This document shows, piece after piece, positions 12,068-20,582 of a stretch of 51,371 nucleotides of DNA. This stretch comes from Mycobacterium angelicum (lineage in GTDB: Bacteria; Actinomycetota; Actinomycetes; Mycobacteriales; Mycobacteriaceae). The stretch lies in contig NZ_MVHE01000037.1 of NCBI RefSeq assembly GCF_002086155.1, positions 1-51,371 on the forward strand, in the 5' to 3' direction. The notes beneath the pieces were generated by a model, which ran no database searches, was not told the origin of the DNA, and saw only the letters and a list, made by a program, of their open reading frames with translations. Within the stretch, counting starts at the first letter, position 1. Each line of letters begins with the position of its first letter. The position numbers were made by a program, and so were the translations under genes.

Positions 12068-15056
12068 CGGCGGACTTCGGCTTGCCGCTCAGCTCGGTGC
12101 GCACCGCCGGCGTCAGCCGCCGGAACTCCTTGCTGGCCGAGTCGAAGTACCACGCGTGGCGGCCCGCCTTGGGGATGCCGGCCGCCCGCAGGGCGCTGAC
12201 GGTGGGCCGGAAGGTGGCGCTCAGCGTCAGTTGCGGCACCACGTGCACCAGGTCGGGCCCCAGCCCCACCGGCATGGTGGCAATGGCCTCGGTCAGGTCG
12301 GCGGCGGTGATCGTGGATCCCGGACACAACGTCAGCGCGGAAACCGCCATCTGCTCGCCCTTGACCGAGACGCCGTAGGTGACCGCCAGGTCGACGCCAT
12401 TGATCAGGCCGAGCGCATCGTTGACCGGCTCGGCGTAGACCATTCCGCGCGCGGTGCGCACCTCCGAGCCGCGCCGGCCCGCCAGCCAGTAGTCACCGTC
12501 CTCGTCGCGGTGGAACAGGTATTCGGTGGATATCCAGGTGTCGGCCGGGGCGAAGACGCCGCGTTTGACCGATGCCGAGGGGTCGATCGGGCCCCGGGAC
12601 TGCGCGAGCAGCACCCCGATCTGGTTGACGTCGGCGACCTGGACGAAGCCGCGGTCGTTCTCCAGGATCAGGTCGTGTTCGGCGTCGTAGGCGCCGAGTT
12701 CGACGCGTCCGGCGCCGGGCAGCGGACGGCCCTTGCTGCCGACCTTGGCGCCCGACACGTTGGCCAGCACGGCCTGCCCGTCGGTGGTGGCGAAGAATTC
12801 GACGACGTGCGCCGGGGCGAACGCGTCGACGACCCGCTCCCAGAGCCCCGTCGGCATGCCCGAGCCGATGAACAGCCGCACGGGGTGGTTGCCGTGCAGC
12901 GCGAACGCCGGATCGTCGACCACGTCTCGCAGCATCGCCCAGGTGTAGCTGACGACGGTGACGCCGTACTGGCGAACCTCGGAGACGAACCGGTCGGGCC
13001 GCAGCCCGCGGGACAGCGCGATCCGGGTACCGCCAACTACCGCACCACCCAGGCTGACCAGCAGCGCGGACTCGTGGTGCAGCGGCGTCAAGCAGTACAC
13101 GGTGTCTCTGCGGTCCAAGGCGGCCGTCGAGGCGGTGCCGAACGCCGACAACGCCCACCGGTAGTTGGTGATCTGCTTGGCAACCAGCTCGCCGCCGACC
13201 GCGCTGAACGCGATGAAGGCCAGGTCGCGGGCCAGTCCCGGGTTTTGCCGGTACCAGGCGGGCAGTTCCACGGCGTCGGGGTCGATCTGTTCCATGTCGA
13301 CGACGTCGGCGTCCTCGGGCAGGTCCAGGTCGCGCGACTCACCACCACCCAGCACCAGCACCTGTCCGGTCAGCTGGTGTGCCCCGGCCAGGACCGCGGC
13401 CAGGTTGGTGGGGTCGGCCAGGATCTCGGTCGCACCGCCGAGGCGGACCTGGGCGGACAGGTCGACGTCGTTGCGCATCAACACCGCAACGGCTCCCAGC
13501 CGCGACAGTGCCGCGATGGCGACCAGCGCACTGGGCCGCGTTTCCATCAGCACGCCCACCTTGTCGCCCTGGCGCACGCCCACGTCGATCAGGCCACGCA
13601 CGACGTTGTTGATGCGCCGGTTGACGGCCTCATAGGTGTGCACGCGGCCGTCGAACAACAGGAATTCGCCCTGGGGGGCGTCGTGTGCCTGCTCGTCGAT
13701 GATGCGGCCGAGTGAGATGCGGGTGTGGTCGTTGAGTTGTCCCAGCCGGGCCAGGCGTGGCAGGGTGCGGACCGTCTCGACGGCCAGGGTGCGCATGGAT
13801 TTGTTGGCGGTGACGACGGCATCTGCGGCGCCGCGGGCCAGCGCCAGCGCCGCCTCGGACACCTCGCCGAAACCGTGCGCGATGCGGGAGCTGAACGCGA
13901 CACCGCTGTCGGTGTGTTCGGCCGGCTGCTCGACCATCAGGGCGATGTTCCCCGGCTTGTCGCCATCGGCCGAGACCCAACGCACCCATTCCGCGACGGT
14001 CGGCCAGCTCTCTTTGGCGGCCCGCGATCCCACGACCAGGCCGAAATGCCCTGTGCGGATGAGGTATTCGTAGACCTCGGCGTTGGGCGCAGCCCGCCGG
14101 ATGCCGCGCACCGACGCCGGCTGACCGATGTCGTCGACCTCGCCGACGAAAGCCAGGACCGGACAGGTGATATCGGTGAGCGTCACCATCTGACCGTTGA
14201 TGGCGAAACCACCGGTCATCATGCGGTTGTGCGCGATGAACTGCTTGAGCAGCTCCGAGATCGCCGGCCCCGACCAGGCGATCCACCCTTCGCGTTCCAG
14301 GAATCTGCGCTGCTGTTCGCGCGGCAGTAGGGCCTCGCGATCGTGCAACTGGCGCACGAAGTCGATGCGGGCCTGCGCCGTCTTGATCGGATCCATCATC
14401 TGAAAACCGGCGCGCGCCAACCAACTTGGAATGTTCAACCGGTTGAACACGTGGTCGGCCATGAAATCGGCGATGCTGGGGGCGAGGTTGGCCGGGATTC
14501 CCATGGGCAGCGCGGCCAGGGTGTCCACCGGGGAACCGAACGCGACGATGCTGGCGAGGTTCTTGGAGCGCCGGTAGGCCGCAACCTGATAGCACCACAT
14601 CCCGCCCTGCGAGTAGCCGACGAGATGCACGTCCTGGCCGGTGGTGTCCTTGACCGTGTCGATGGCCTGACTGAGCGCGACGATGTGGTCGGCCAGGTTG
14701 CGTCGCATGCCGCCCTCGACCTTGTCGGGTGAGCCGAAGTCGATTACCCAGGGATCCAGCCCGTTGGCGTGCAGGATCCCGACGGCGCCGTCCTCGCGGG
14801 TGACGTCCCACATGTCGGCCGACATCATCATCGGGTGCACCATCAGCACCGGCGGGCCGACCGGCGGCTGCCCCGGTCGGTTGTCGGGTGGAAAGTACCG
14901 TCTCAGCTTGTACATCGGCACGCTCTCCACGGTCTGAGACGGCGACGGGACGCTGCCGGTTTCCAGGCCCCCTAATCGCAGGACTTCCAAACCGTTCTGG
15001 GCGGTGGCCACCAGTCGCTCGACCGGGCGTGTAACCATCGACAAATTGAGATCCAC
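12060..15056 (-). CDS. Alpha/beta-hydrolase fused to acyl-CoA synthetase-like domain (Rv1683-like)
   Basis: This two-domain lipid enzyme has 998 residues from the GTG at 15056, preceded by a CAGGAG SD; its M. tuberculosis counterpart is of the same size. The N-terminal half (about 45-400) is a PhaC-like alpha/beta hydrolase with nucleophile Ser149 in GYSQGG. The C-terminal half (about 460-998) resembles AMP-forming acyl-CoA synthetases: FDGRVHTYEAVNRRINN, GVTVVSYTWAML, WISTEYLFHRDEDGDYWLAGR. The phosphate loop, normally a Ser/Thr/Gly-rich SGTTGxPK, reads FSAVGGELVAKQ here, so adenylation may be altered or lost. In M. tuberculosis the protein is linked to triacylglycerol metabolism, as far as I recall. 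It is divergent from the methyltransferase gene. Confidence 0.9.
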   Translation of the reverse strand: MDLNLSMVTRPVERLVATAQNGLEVLRLGGLETGSVPSPSQTVESVPMYKLRRYFPPDNRPGQPPVGPPVLMVHPMMMSADMWDVTREDGAVGILHANGLDPWVIDFGSPDKVEGGMRRNLADHIVALSQAIDTVKDTTGQDVHLVGYSQGGMWCYQVAAYRRSKNLASIVAFGSPVDTLAALPMGIPANLAPSIADFMADHVFNRLNIPSWLARAGFQMMDPIKTAQARIDFVRQLHDREALLPREQQRRFLEREGWIAWSGPAISELLKQFIAHNRMMTGGFAINGQMVTLTDITCPVLAFVGEVDDIGQPASVRGIRRAAPNAEVYEYLIRTGHFGLVVGSRAAKESWPTVAEWVRWVSADGDKPGNIALMVEQPAEHTDSGVAFSSRIAHGFGEVSEAALALARGAADAVVTANKSMRTLAVETVRTLPRLARLGQLNDHTRISLGRIIDEQAHDAPQGEFLLFDGRVHTYEAVNRRINNVVRGLIDVGVRQGDKVGVLMETRPSALVAIAALSRLGAVAVLMRNDVDLSAQVRLGGATEILADPTNLAAVLAGAHQLTGQVLVLGGGESRDLDLPEDADVVDMEQIDPDAVELPAWYRQNPGLARDLAFIAFSAVGGELVAKQITNYRWALSAFGTASTAALDRRDTVYCLTPLHHESALLVSLGGAVVGGTRIALSRGLRPDRFVSEVRQYGVTVVSYTWAMLRDVVDDPAFALHGNHPVRLFIGSGMPTGLWERVVDAFAPAHVVEFFATTDGQAVLANVSGAKVGSKGRPLPGAGRVELGAYDAEHDLILENDRGFVQVADVNQIGVLLAQSRGPIDPSASVKRGVFAPADTWISTEYLFHRDEDGDYWLAGRRGSEVRTARGMVYAEPVNDALGLINGVDLAVTYGVSVKGEQMAVSALTLCPGSTITAADLTEAIATMPVGLGPDLVHVVPQLTLSATFRPTVSALRAAGIPKAGRHAWYFDSASKEFRRLTPAVRTELSGKPKSADA

Positions 15057-15409
15057 GAAGACTCCTGAATGCTCCCTGACTAGCCCTTGACCAGCCCTAA
15101 CCAGCTTCGACATCATGGCACATCGCGCGCGCCGCGTGCTTTGGCCTCGTAGTTTGCCCGCGCGGGCCGCTATTTGCCGCGTGTCAGGTTGGGCGTCTGA
15201 GAGGTTGGGGTACCTCGAATTCGCCTGCCGGGGAAAAGCATTACCGCGGCCGGCGGCTGCGGTGTCCAGATCCTGTTGAGCAGCAACATTTCTGCAGGTA
15301 AGACGCGGACGCGGGGCACCAGCGGCCGCTTTGGCCGCCCGGTTCAACGAGGTTCGACGGGTAATGCGTTTTTTAGCGTGGAGCCGTCAACGTATGTAAT
15401 ACTGCCGCG
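15057..15409. other. Divergent intergenic region
   Basis: This 353-bp stretch has no supported gene. It should contain promoters for the hydrolase-synthetase (leftward) and the methyltransferase (rightward). A small hairpin (GCGGCC at 15322-15327 with GGCCGC at 15333-15338) is visible. A TATGTAAT stretch about 20 bases before the methyltransferase ATG could be a -10 element, but no matching -35 is convincing. Confidence 0.5.
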
Positions 15410-16225
15410 ATGGCCGTGGGGAACCGTGTTGGAGAGTTGTCGTTCAAAGCAATCATGCGCTGGGGTCCGGCGATTCAGCAGCGCCTTTACCCCGTCGCCA
15501 CCAAGCTTTTCGCCAAATCAGGCGAGCTGCTGTTGCTCAACAACGGTTACGAAGAGGACCCGCCGATGGGTCTGCCGCTTGACCCGGAGGACGAGTCCAG
15601 CCGGTACCAGATCCAGCTCTACCACGTCACCGCAAACCAGGTTGACCTCAAAGGCAAACGGGTCCTGGAGGTCGGATGCGGCCACGGCGGTGGGGCGTCC
15701 TACATCATGCGCAAGCTGGGACCGAAGTCCTACACCGGACTTGACCTGAACCCGTCGGGCATCGAGTACTGCCGGGAGCGACTCAACATCCCGAACCTGC
15801 ATTTCGTGCAAGGCCACGCCGAGCAGTTGCCGTTCCCGGACGAGTCCTTCGACGCGGTGATCAATATCGAGTCGTCGCACTGCTACCCGAATTTCCGCGG
15901 GTTCCTCTCCGAAGTGGTACGCGTGCTCACTCCGGGCGGACACTTCCTCTACTCCGATTCCCAACCGCCGATCGGCATCGAGGCATGGGAGGCCGCGCTG
16001 GCCGATGCCCCGTGGAAGATGATCTCGCAGCGGGTCATCAGTGACGACGTAGCCCGCGGCTTCCACAAGAATGCGTTTCACTTGCAGGACGTCGTCGACT
16101 CCCGCACGCCACCGTTCCTGCGTTCGGTGGTCCGCAAGAGGCTGCATGAGGGCATCGAGAGCAACTGCAGCGCACTGGAAAGCGGCGCACTCTCCTACCG
16201 GCTGTACTGCTTCGAAAAGGAATGA
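15410..16225 (+). CDS. SAM-dependent methyltransferase, phthiotriol/phenolphthiotriol-type
   Basis: This class I methyltransferase has 271 residues. The SAM site is KRVLEVGCGHGGGASYI, with acidic loop GLDLN and post-I motif VRVLTPGGHFLYSD. The segment EEDPPMGLPLDPEDE and the ends ESSHCYPNFRGFL and SYRLYCFEKE closely recall Rv2952, which O-methylates phthiotriol in dimycocerosate lipids, and related glycopeptidolipid methyltransferases. A plausible role is O-methylation of a hydroxylated lipid or polyketide, possibly the product of the nearby pks operon. It lies 53 bp before the ABC-F gene on the same strand. To my recollection it is not at this place in M. tuberculosis. Confidence 0.9.
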   Translation: MAVGNRVGELSFKAIMRWGPAIQQRLYPVATKLFAKSGELLLLNNGYEEDPPMGLPLDPEDESSRYQIQLYHVTANQVDLKGKRVLEVGCGHGGGASYIMRKLGPKSYTGLDLNPSGIEYCRERLNIPNLHFVQGHAEQLPFPDESFDAVINIESSHCYPNFRGFLSEVVRVLTPGGHFLYSDSQPPIGIEAWEAALADAPWKMISQRVISDDVARGFHKNAFHLQDVVDSRTPPFLRSVVRKRLHEGIESNCSALESGALSYRLYCFEKE

Positions 16226-16278
16226 GACAACTGCGGCCCGCCGCACGGGCCGCAGTGTCGCAACGATAGCGTCAGCCC

Positions 16279-18066
16279 GTGGCGCACCTGCTCGGAGCCG
16301 AGGCGGTACATCTTGCGTATCCGACTCAGGTGGTATTCGAATCGGTCACGCTTGGCGTCAATGACGGCGCGCGCGTGGGCATCGTCGGCCGGAACGGCGA
16401 CGGCAAGTCCAGCCTGCTGGGGCTGCTGACCGGCCAGCTGCAACCCGATTCCGGCCGGGTGACCCAGCGCACCGGCTTGCGCGTGAGCGCATTGAGTCAG
16501 GCCGATACCCTCGACCCCGATCGCACAGTCGGTGCGACTCTGGTCGGCGACCAACCCGAACACCAGTGGGCCGGCGATCCGCGGGTGCGCGACGTGGTCG
16601 GCGGCCTCGTGGCCGATATTGCTTGGAACACAACGATTTCCACGCTCAGCGGCGGTCAACGGCGGCGGGTGCAGCTGGCCCGGCTGCTGATCGGCGAATG
16701 GGATGTGATCGCCCTCGACGAGCCCACCAACCACCTCGACATCGAAGGCATCACCTGGCTGGCGGCACATCTCAAACAACGCTGGGCCCGCAACACCGGT
16801 GGCCTGCTGGTGGTCACCCACGACCGCTGGTTCCTCGACGAGGTCGCCACCACCACCTGGGAGGTGCATGACGGAATCGTCGAGCCCTTCGAAGGCGGCT
16901 ACGCGGCGTACGTCCTGCAGCGCGTCGAACGGGACCGGCTGGCCGCTGTCGCCGAGGTCAAGCGGCAGAACCTGATGCGCAAGGAGCTGGCCTGGTTGCG
17001 CCGCGGCGCGCCGGCGCGGACCTCCAAGCCCAAATTCCGCATTGAGGCCGCCAACCAGCTGATCGCCGATGTGCCGCCGCTGCGCAACACCGTCGAGCTC
17101 GCCAAACTGGCCACCGCCCGGCTCGGTAAGGACGTCATCGATCTGCTTGACGTGTCGGTGTCCTTCGGCGGGCGCCCAGTGCTGCGCGAAATCGAATGGC
17201 GCATCGCCCCCGGCGAACGCACCGGCATCGTCGGCGCCAACGGGGCCGGCAAGTCCACCCTGCTCGGGCTGATCGCCGGCACCATCTCGCCCGACTCGGG
17301 GCGGGTCAAGCGCGGCAAGACCGTCCAGCTGGCCGTGCTCGATCAGCGCGGCGACAAGCTCGAGGCGCTGGCTGGCGACCGGATTGCCGACGTCCTCGGC
17401 AGGTTGCGTGGCGGTTATGAGGTCGAAGGACGTGAGGTCACCCCGGCCCAGCTGCTGGAGCGACTCGGCTTCGCCCGCGGCCAGCTGTCGGCGCGGGTGG
17501 GCGAGCTCTCCGGCGGGCAACGCCGGCGGCTGCAACTCATGCTGACGCTGTTGTCCGAGCCCAATGTGCTGCTGCTGGACGAGCCCACCAATGACGTAGA
17601 CACCGACATGCTGACCGCCACCGAAGACCTGCTGGACTCCTGGGCCGGGACGCTGATCGTCGTCTCGCACGACCGCTACCTGCTCGAACGCGTCACCGAT
17701 CAGCAGTACGCGATTCTGGACGGCCGGCTGCGGCATCTGCCCGGCGGCATCGACGAATACCTGCGGCTGGCCGCCAAACCCGTCGCCAAGCCGGCTGACG
17801 CGCGCGCGGCCAAACCGCCGGCCCCAGCCCCTGCGCAGGCGCTGACGGGTGCGCAGCGGCGCGCCGCCGAGAAGGAACTGGCCGCCATCGACCGCCAGCT
17901 CACCCGGCTGGCGGACCGCATCGCGGCCCAACACGATGAGCTCGCCAAGCACGACCAGTCCGACCATGTCGGCATCACCCGGCTGAGCCAGGAGTTGCGC
18001 GCCCTGGAAGACGAGGTCGCCACGCTGGAAGCGAACTGGCTCGAGCTATCGGAGGTACTGGAATGA
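16279..18066 (+). CDS. ABC-F family ATPase (Rv1668c-Rv1667c-like, unbroken)
   Basis: This soluble protein has two ATPase domains and 595 residues from the GTG at 16279. Domain 1 has Walker A GRNGDGKSS, signature LSGGQRRR and Walker B ALDEPTNHLD; domain 2 has GANGAGKST, LSGGQRRR and LLDEPTNDVD. No membrane segment is present. The inter-domain linker with the RRGAPARTSKPKFR stretch and the C-terminal coiled coil (about 520-595) place it in ABC-F, whose members act on ribosomes, some giving antibiotic resistance. In M. tuberculosis the region is annotated, as I recall, as two genes of a 'macrolide ABC transporter'; here the frame is whole. Its stop overlaps the CYP139 start (ATGA), so they are co-translated. 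It may protect the ribosome from a locus product; this is inference. Confidence 0.9.
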   Translation: MAHLLGAEAVHLAYPTQVVFESVTLGVNDGARVGIVGRNGDGKSSLLGLLTGQLQPDSGRVTQRTGLRVSALSQADTLDPDRTVGATLVGDQPEHQWAGDPRVRDVVGGLVADIAWNTTISTLSGGQRRRVQLARLLIGEWDVIALDEPTNHLDIEGITWLAAHLKQRWARNTGGLLVVTHDRWFLDEVATTTWEVHDGIVEPFEGGYAAYVLQRVERDRLAAVAEVKRQNLMRKELAWLRRGAPARTSKPKFRIEAANQLIADVPPLRNTVELAKLATARLGKDVIDLLDVSVSFGGRPVLREIEWRIAPGERTGIVGANGAGKSTLLGLIAGTISPDSGRVKRGKTVQLAVLDQRGDKLEALAGDRIADVLGRLRGGYEVEGREVTPAQLLERLGFARGQLSARVGELSGGQRRRLQLMLTLLSEPNVLLLDEPTNDVDTDMLTATEDLLDSWAGTLIVVSHDRYLLERVTDQQYAILDGRLRHLPGGIDEYLRLAAKPVAKPADARAAKPPAPAPAQALTGAQRRAAEKELAAIDRQLTRLADRIAAQHDELAKHDQSDHVGITRLSQELRALEDEVATLEANWLELSEVLE

Positions 18067-19364
18067 GCGGTTATGCGACCGTGCCGTACCGGCCCGGCGA
18101 AGCGCTGCTGGCGCTGTATCGGCGCCGCGGTCCGGTGATCAACTCCGGGCTAGGCGGCCACGGCTACACCTATCTGCTCGGAGCCGAGGCGAACAAGTTC
18201 GTGTTCGCCAACGCCGATGCGTTCAGTTGGCGGGAAACATTCGAGAGTCTGGCGATCGCCGACGGCCCGACCGCGCTGATCGTCAGTGACGGCGACGACC
18301 ACCGGCGCCGGCGCAGCGTGGTGGCGCCGGGGCTGCGTCACCGCCAGATCCAGGACTACGTGCAGACCATGGTGGCCAATATCGACGCCGTCCTCGACGC
18401 CTGGCGGCCCGGCCAGCGGCTGGACATCTACCAGGAGTTCCGCTCCGCGGTGCGGCGCAGTACGGCCGAGTCGCTGTTCGGCCAGCGCCTGGCCGCCCAC
18501 TCGGACTTCCTGGGCGAAAACCTGCAGCCGCTGCTGAACTTGACCCACCAGCTGCCCCAGGTGATGCGGCTACAGCAGCGACTCAACTCCCCCGCCTGGC
18601 GCCGGGCGATGGCGGCCCGCGAGCGCATCGACCGCCTGGTCGACGCCCAGATCGCCGCCGCCCGGGCACAACCCAATCCCGACGACCACATGATGACCAT
18701 GCTGCTCGACGGCCGGGGCGACGAAGGTTATGCGTTGAGCGACAACGAGATTCGCGATCAGATCATTTCGATGATCACCGCGGGTTATGAGACCACCAGC
18801 GGCGCGCTGGCCTGGGCGGCCTACACGCTGCTGACCCTGCCGGGCGCCTGGGACGCCGCCGCCGAGGAGGTAGCGCGGCTGCTCGGCGGCAGGCCGCCCA
18901 CGGCCGGCGACCTGAACAAGCTGAGCTACCTCAATGGCGTTGTGCACGAAACACTTCGGTTGTACTCCCCCGGCGTGATCTCGGCACGCCGGGTGATGCG
19001 AGATCTCAGCTTCGACGGGCACCGCATCCGGGCCGGGCGGCTGCTGGTCTTCAGCGCTTACGTCACCCATCGGCTCCCCGAAACATGGTCCGCGCCAACC
19101 GAATTCCGTCCGCAACGGTGGGATCCCGAGTCGCCGGATTACCGCAAACCGGCGCCGCATGAGTTCATCCCGTTCAGCGGCGGGTTGCACCGGTGTATCG
19201 GAGCGGCCATGGCCACCACCGAAATGACCGTGATGCTCGCCCGGCTGGTCGCCAGGACATCACTGCGGTTGCCCGCTCAGCGGATTCGGGCCGGGCACCT
19301 GGCCGCGCTGTGCCCTCGACCGGGTTTGACTGTCGAAGTCAGTGACTCAGTGCCAGCGCAATAG
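18063..19364 (+). CDS. cyp139A1: Cytochrome P450 of the CYP139 family
   Basis: This heme monooxygenase has 433 residues. I-helix AGYETTS is at 240-246, ExxR ETLR at 296-299, and the heme-binding loop FSGGLHRCIG has ligand Cys378. No membrane anchor is seen, as usual for bacterial P450s. It corresponds to Rv1666c beside the pks cluster in M. tuberculosis. It is coupled to the ABC-F gene by a four-base overlap and converges on the pks11-like gene, the two coding ends overlapping by 18 bp. The most likely substrate is the polyketide made by the neighbouring operon, but no reaction has been assigned from sequence. Confidence 0.93.
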   Translation: MSGYATVPYRPGEALLALYRRRGPVINSGLGGHGYTYLLGAEANKFVFANADAFSWRETFESLAIADGPTALIVSDGDDHRRRRSVVAPGLRHRQIQDYVQTMVANIDAVLDAWRPGQRLDIYQEFRSAVRRSTAESLFGQRLAAHSDFLGENLQPLLNLTHQLPQVMRLQQRLNSPAWRRAMAARERIDRLVDAQIAAARAQPNPDDHMMTMLLDGRGDEGYALSDNEIRDQIISMITAGYETTSGALAWAAYTLLTLPGAWDAAAEEVARLLGGRPPTAGDLNKLSYLNGVVHETLRLYSPGVISARRVMRDLSFDGHRIRAGRLLVFSAYVTHRLPETWSAPTEFRPQRWDPESPDYRKPAPHEFIPFSGGLHRCIGAAMATTEMTVMLARLVARTSLRLPAQRIRAGHLAALCPRPGLTVEVSDSVPAQ

Positions 19365-20408
19365 CACCAGTTCGGCGCAGAATCCGGGCCCCATGGCCAG
19401 CATCAGCCCCGGGCTGTCACTGGGCGGCCGCTTTTCGATGGTGTCGCGCAGGATGTGCAGCACCGAAGCCGACGACAGGTTGGAGATCTCGCCGAGCGAA
19501 CGCCAGGTCAGCTCCAGTGCTTCCGGCGGTAGCTCCAGACTGGTGGCGATCGCGTTGATGACCTTCGGACCACCCGGGTGGCTCACCCAGGCGCTGATGT
19601 CGTCCCTGCTCAACTGGTGCGTCGCCAGGAATGCGTCGACGTCTTCGGCAAGGTGCCGCTCGATCAGGGTAGTGAGATCGGGCGAGAGCCGCAGCCGCAA
19701 CCCGTGGGTGCCCACATCCCAGCCCATGATGTGCAGGGAATCGGGGTACAGGCTGCTGCGCGAATCGACGATGTCGGGCCCAGCTGAGCGCATCCGCTCG
19801 GCGCGCTGGTCGCCGACGGCAACTACCGCGGCCGCGCCGTCGCCGAACAGCGCGGTCCCGACCAGTCCGGACACCGTGGGCTTGACCGCCGGGTAGGTCA
19901 GCGAGCAGAGCTCTACGGCTACCAGCACCGCGACGCCGTCCGGCGCGCCACGCAGGTAGTCGTGCAGCCGGGCCACTCCGGCTGCCCCGGCGACGCAGCC
20001 CAGGCCGAACAGCGGCATCCGGCGCACGTCGGGGCGCAGACCGATCCGTCCGGCGATCCGGGCGTCAAGCGACGGCACGGCGACACCGGTGACCGTCGTG
20101 GTGATGATCATGTCGATATCCGACGGCTGCAGCCCGGCCTCGTCCAATGCGCCCATGAGGGCTTCGATGCCGAGATCGACCGCCTTGTCGATGAAGATTT
20201 CGTTCGCATCGCCGAAGTCGGTGAGCGAGGCATATCGCTCCAGCGGCAGAACGAGGTGACGACTGTTGACCCGCGCGGCGGCGTGCAGGCGCCGGACGAT
20301 GTCCTCGTGCTCTTTGAGGCCAGGGAATTCGACCAGCGCATCGGTCACCTCGGCCTGGCTGTAGCGGTGCGACGGCAATGCTCCGAACACACCCGCAATG
20401 ACGCTCAT
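19347..20408 (-). CDS. pks11: Type III polyketide synthase (pks11-like)
   Basis: This chalcone-synthase-fold enzyme extends acyl-CoA starters with malonyl or methylmalonyl units; mycobacterial Pks11 makes long-chain, methyl-branched alkylpyrones. It is 353 residues from the ATG at 20408, which follows GGGAGGGG; an upstream ATG at 20429 is less likely. The catalytic triad is Cys138 (GLGCVAGAAG), His277 (WVSHPGGPK) and Asn310 (GEISNLSS). It ends GFCAELVLLRWH, the same last eight residues as the pks10-like enzyme apart from the lead-in. It is the last gene of the - strand polyketide block but is 174 bp from the preceding gene and has its own candidate promoter motif. Confidence 0.93.
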   Translation of the reverse strand: MSVIAGVFGALPSHRYSQAEVTDALVEFPGLKEHEDIVRRLHAAARVNSRHLVLPLERYASLTDFGDANEIFIDKAVDLGIEALMGALDEAGLQPSDIDMIITTTVTGVAVPSLDARIAGRIGLRPDVRRMPLFGLGCVAGAAGVARLHDYLRGAPDGVAVLVAVELCSLTYPAVKPTVSGLVGTALFGDGAAAVVAVGDQRAERMRSAGPDIVDSRSSLYPDSLHIMGWDVGTHGLRLRLSPDLTTLIERHLAEDVDAFLATHQLSRDDISAWVSHPGGPKVINAIATSLELPPEALELTWRSLGEISNLSSASVLHILRDTIEKRPPSDSPGLMLAMGPGFCAELVLLRWH

Positions 20409-20454
20409 TTCCCTACCCCTCCCGGTCACTTAGGCCGGCCCCCGATTCGTACCC

Positions 20455-20473
20455 CTTAAAGTCCGCAGTTTAG
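20455..20473 (-). promoter_or_regulatory. Motif upstream of pks11-like gene shared with pks10-like gene
   Basis: On the - strand this reads CTAAACTGCGGACTTTAAG, 46 bases before the pks11 ATG. A similar string, CTAAACTCGCAGCTCTAAAG, occurs 55 bases before the pks10 ATG. The CTAAACT...CT-TAAAG pattern could be a promoter or an operator retained after gene duplication. Confidence 0.4.
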
Positions 20474-20582
20474 ATGGGCTCGGACGGTTCCCGCTAAAGA
20501 ACGCGGCTATTCAACACCTGTCGCATTTAGCGGTGCGCCTCAGCGTAATTGCGCCGCGCCGCCCGTATTTCGTCAGTTAATG

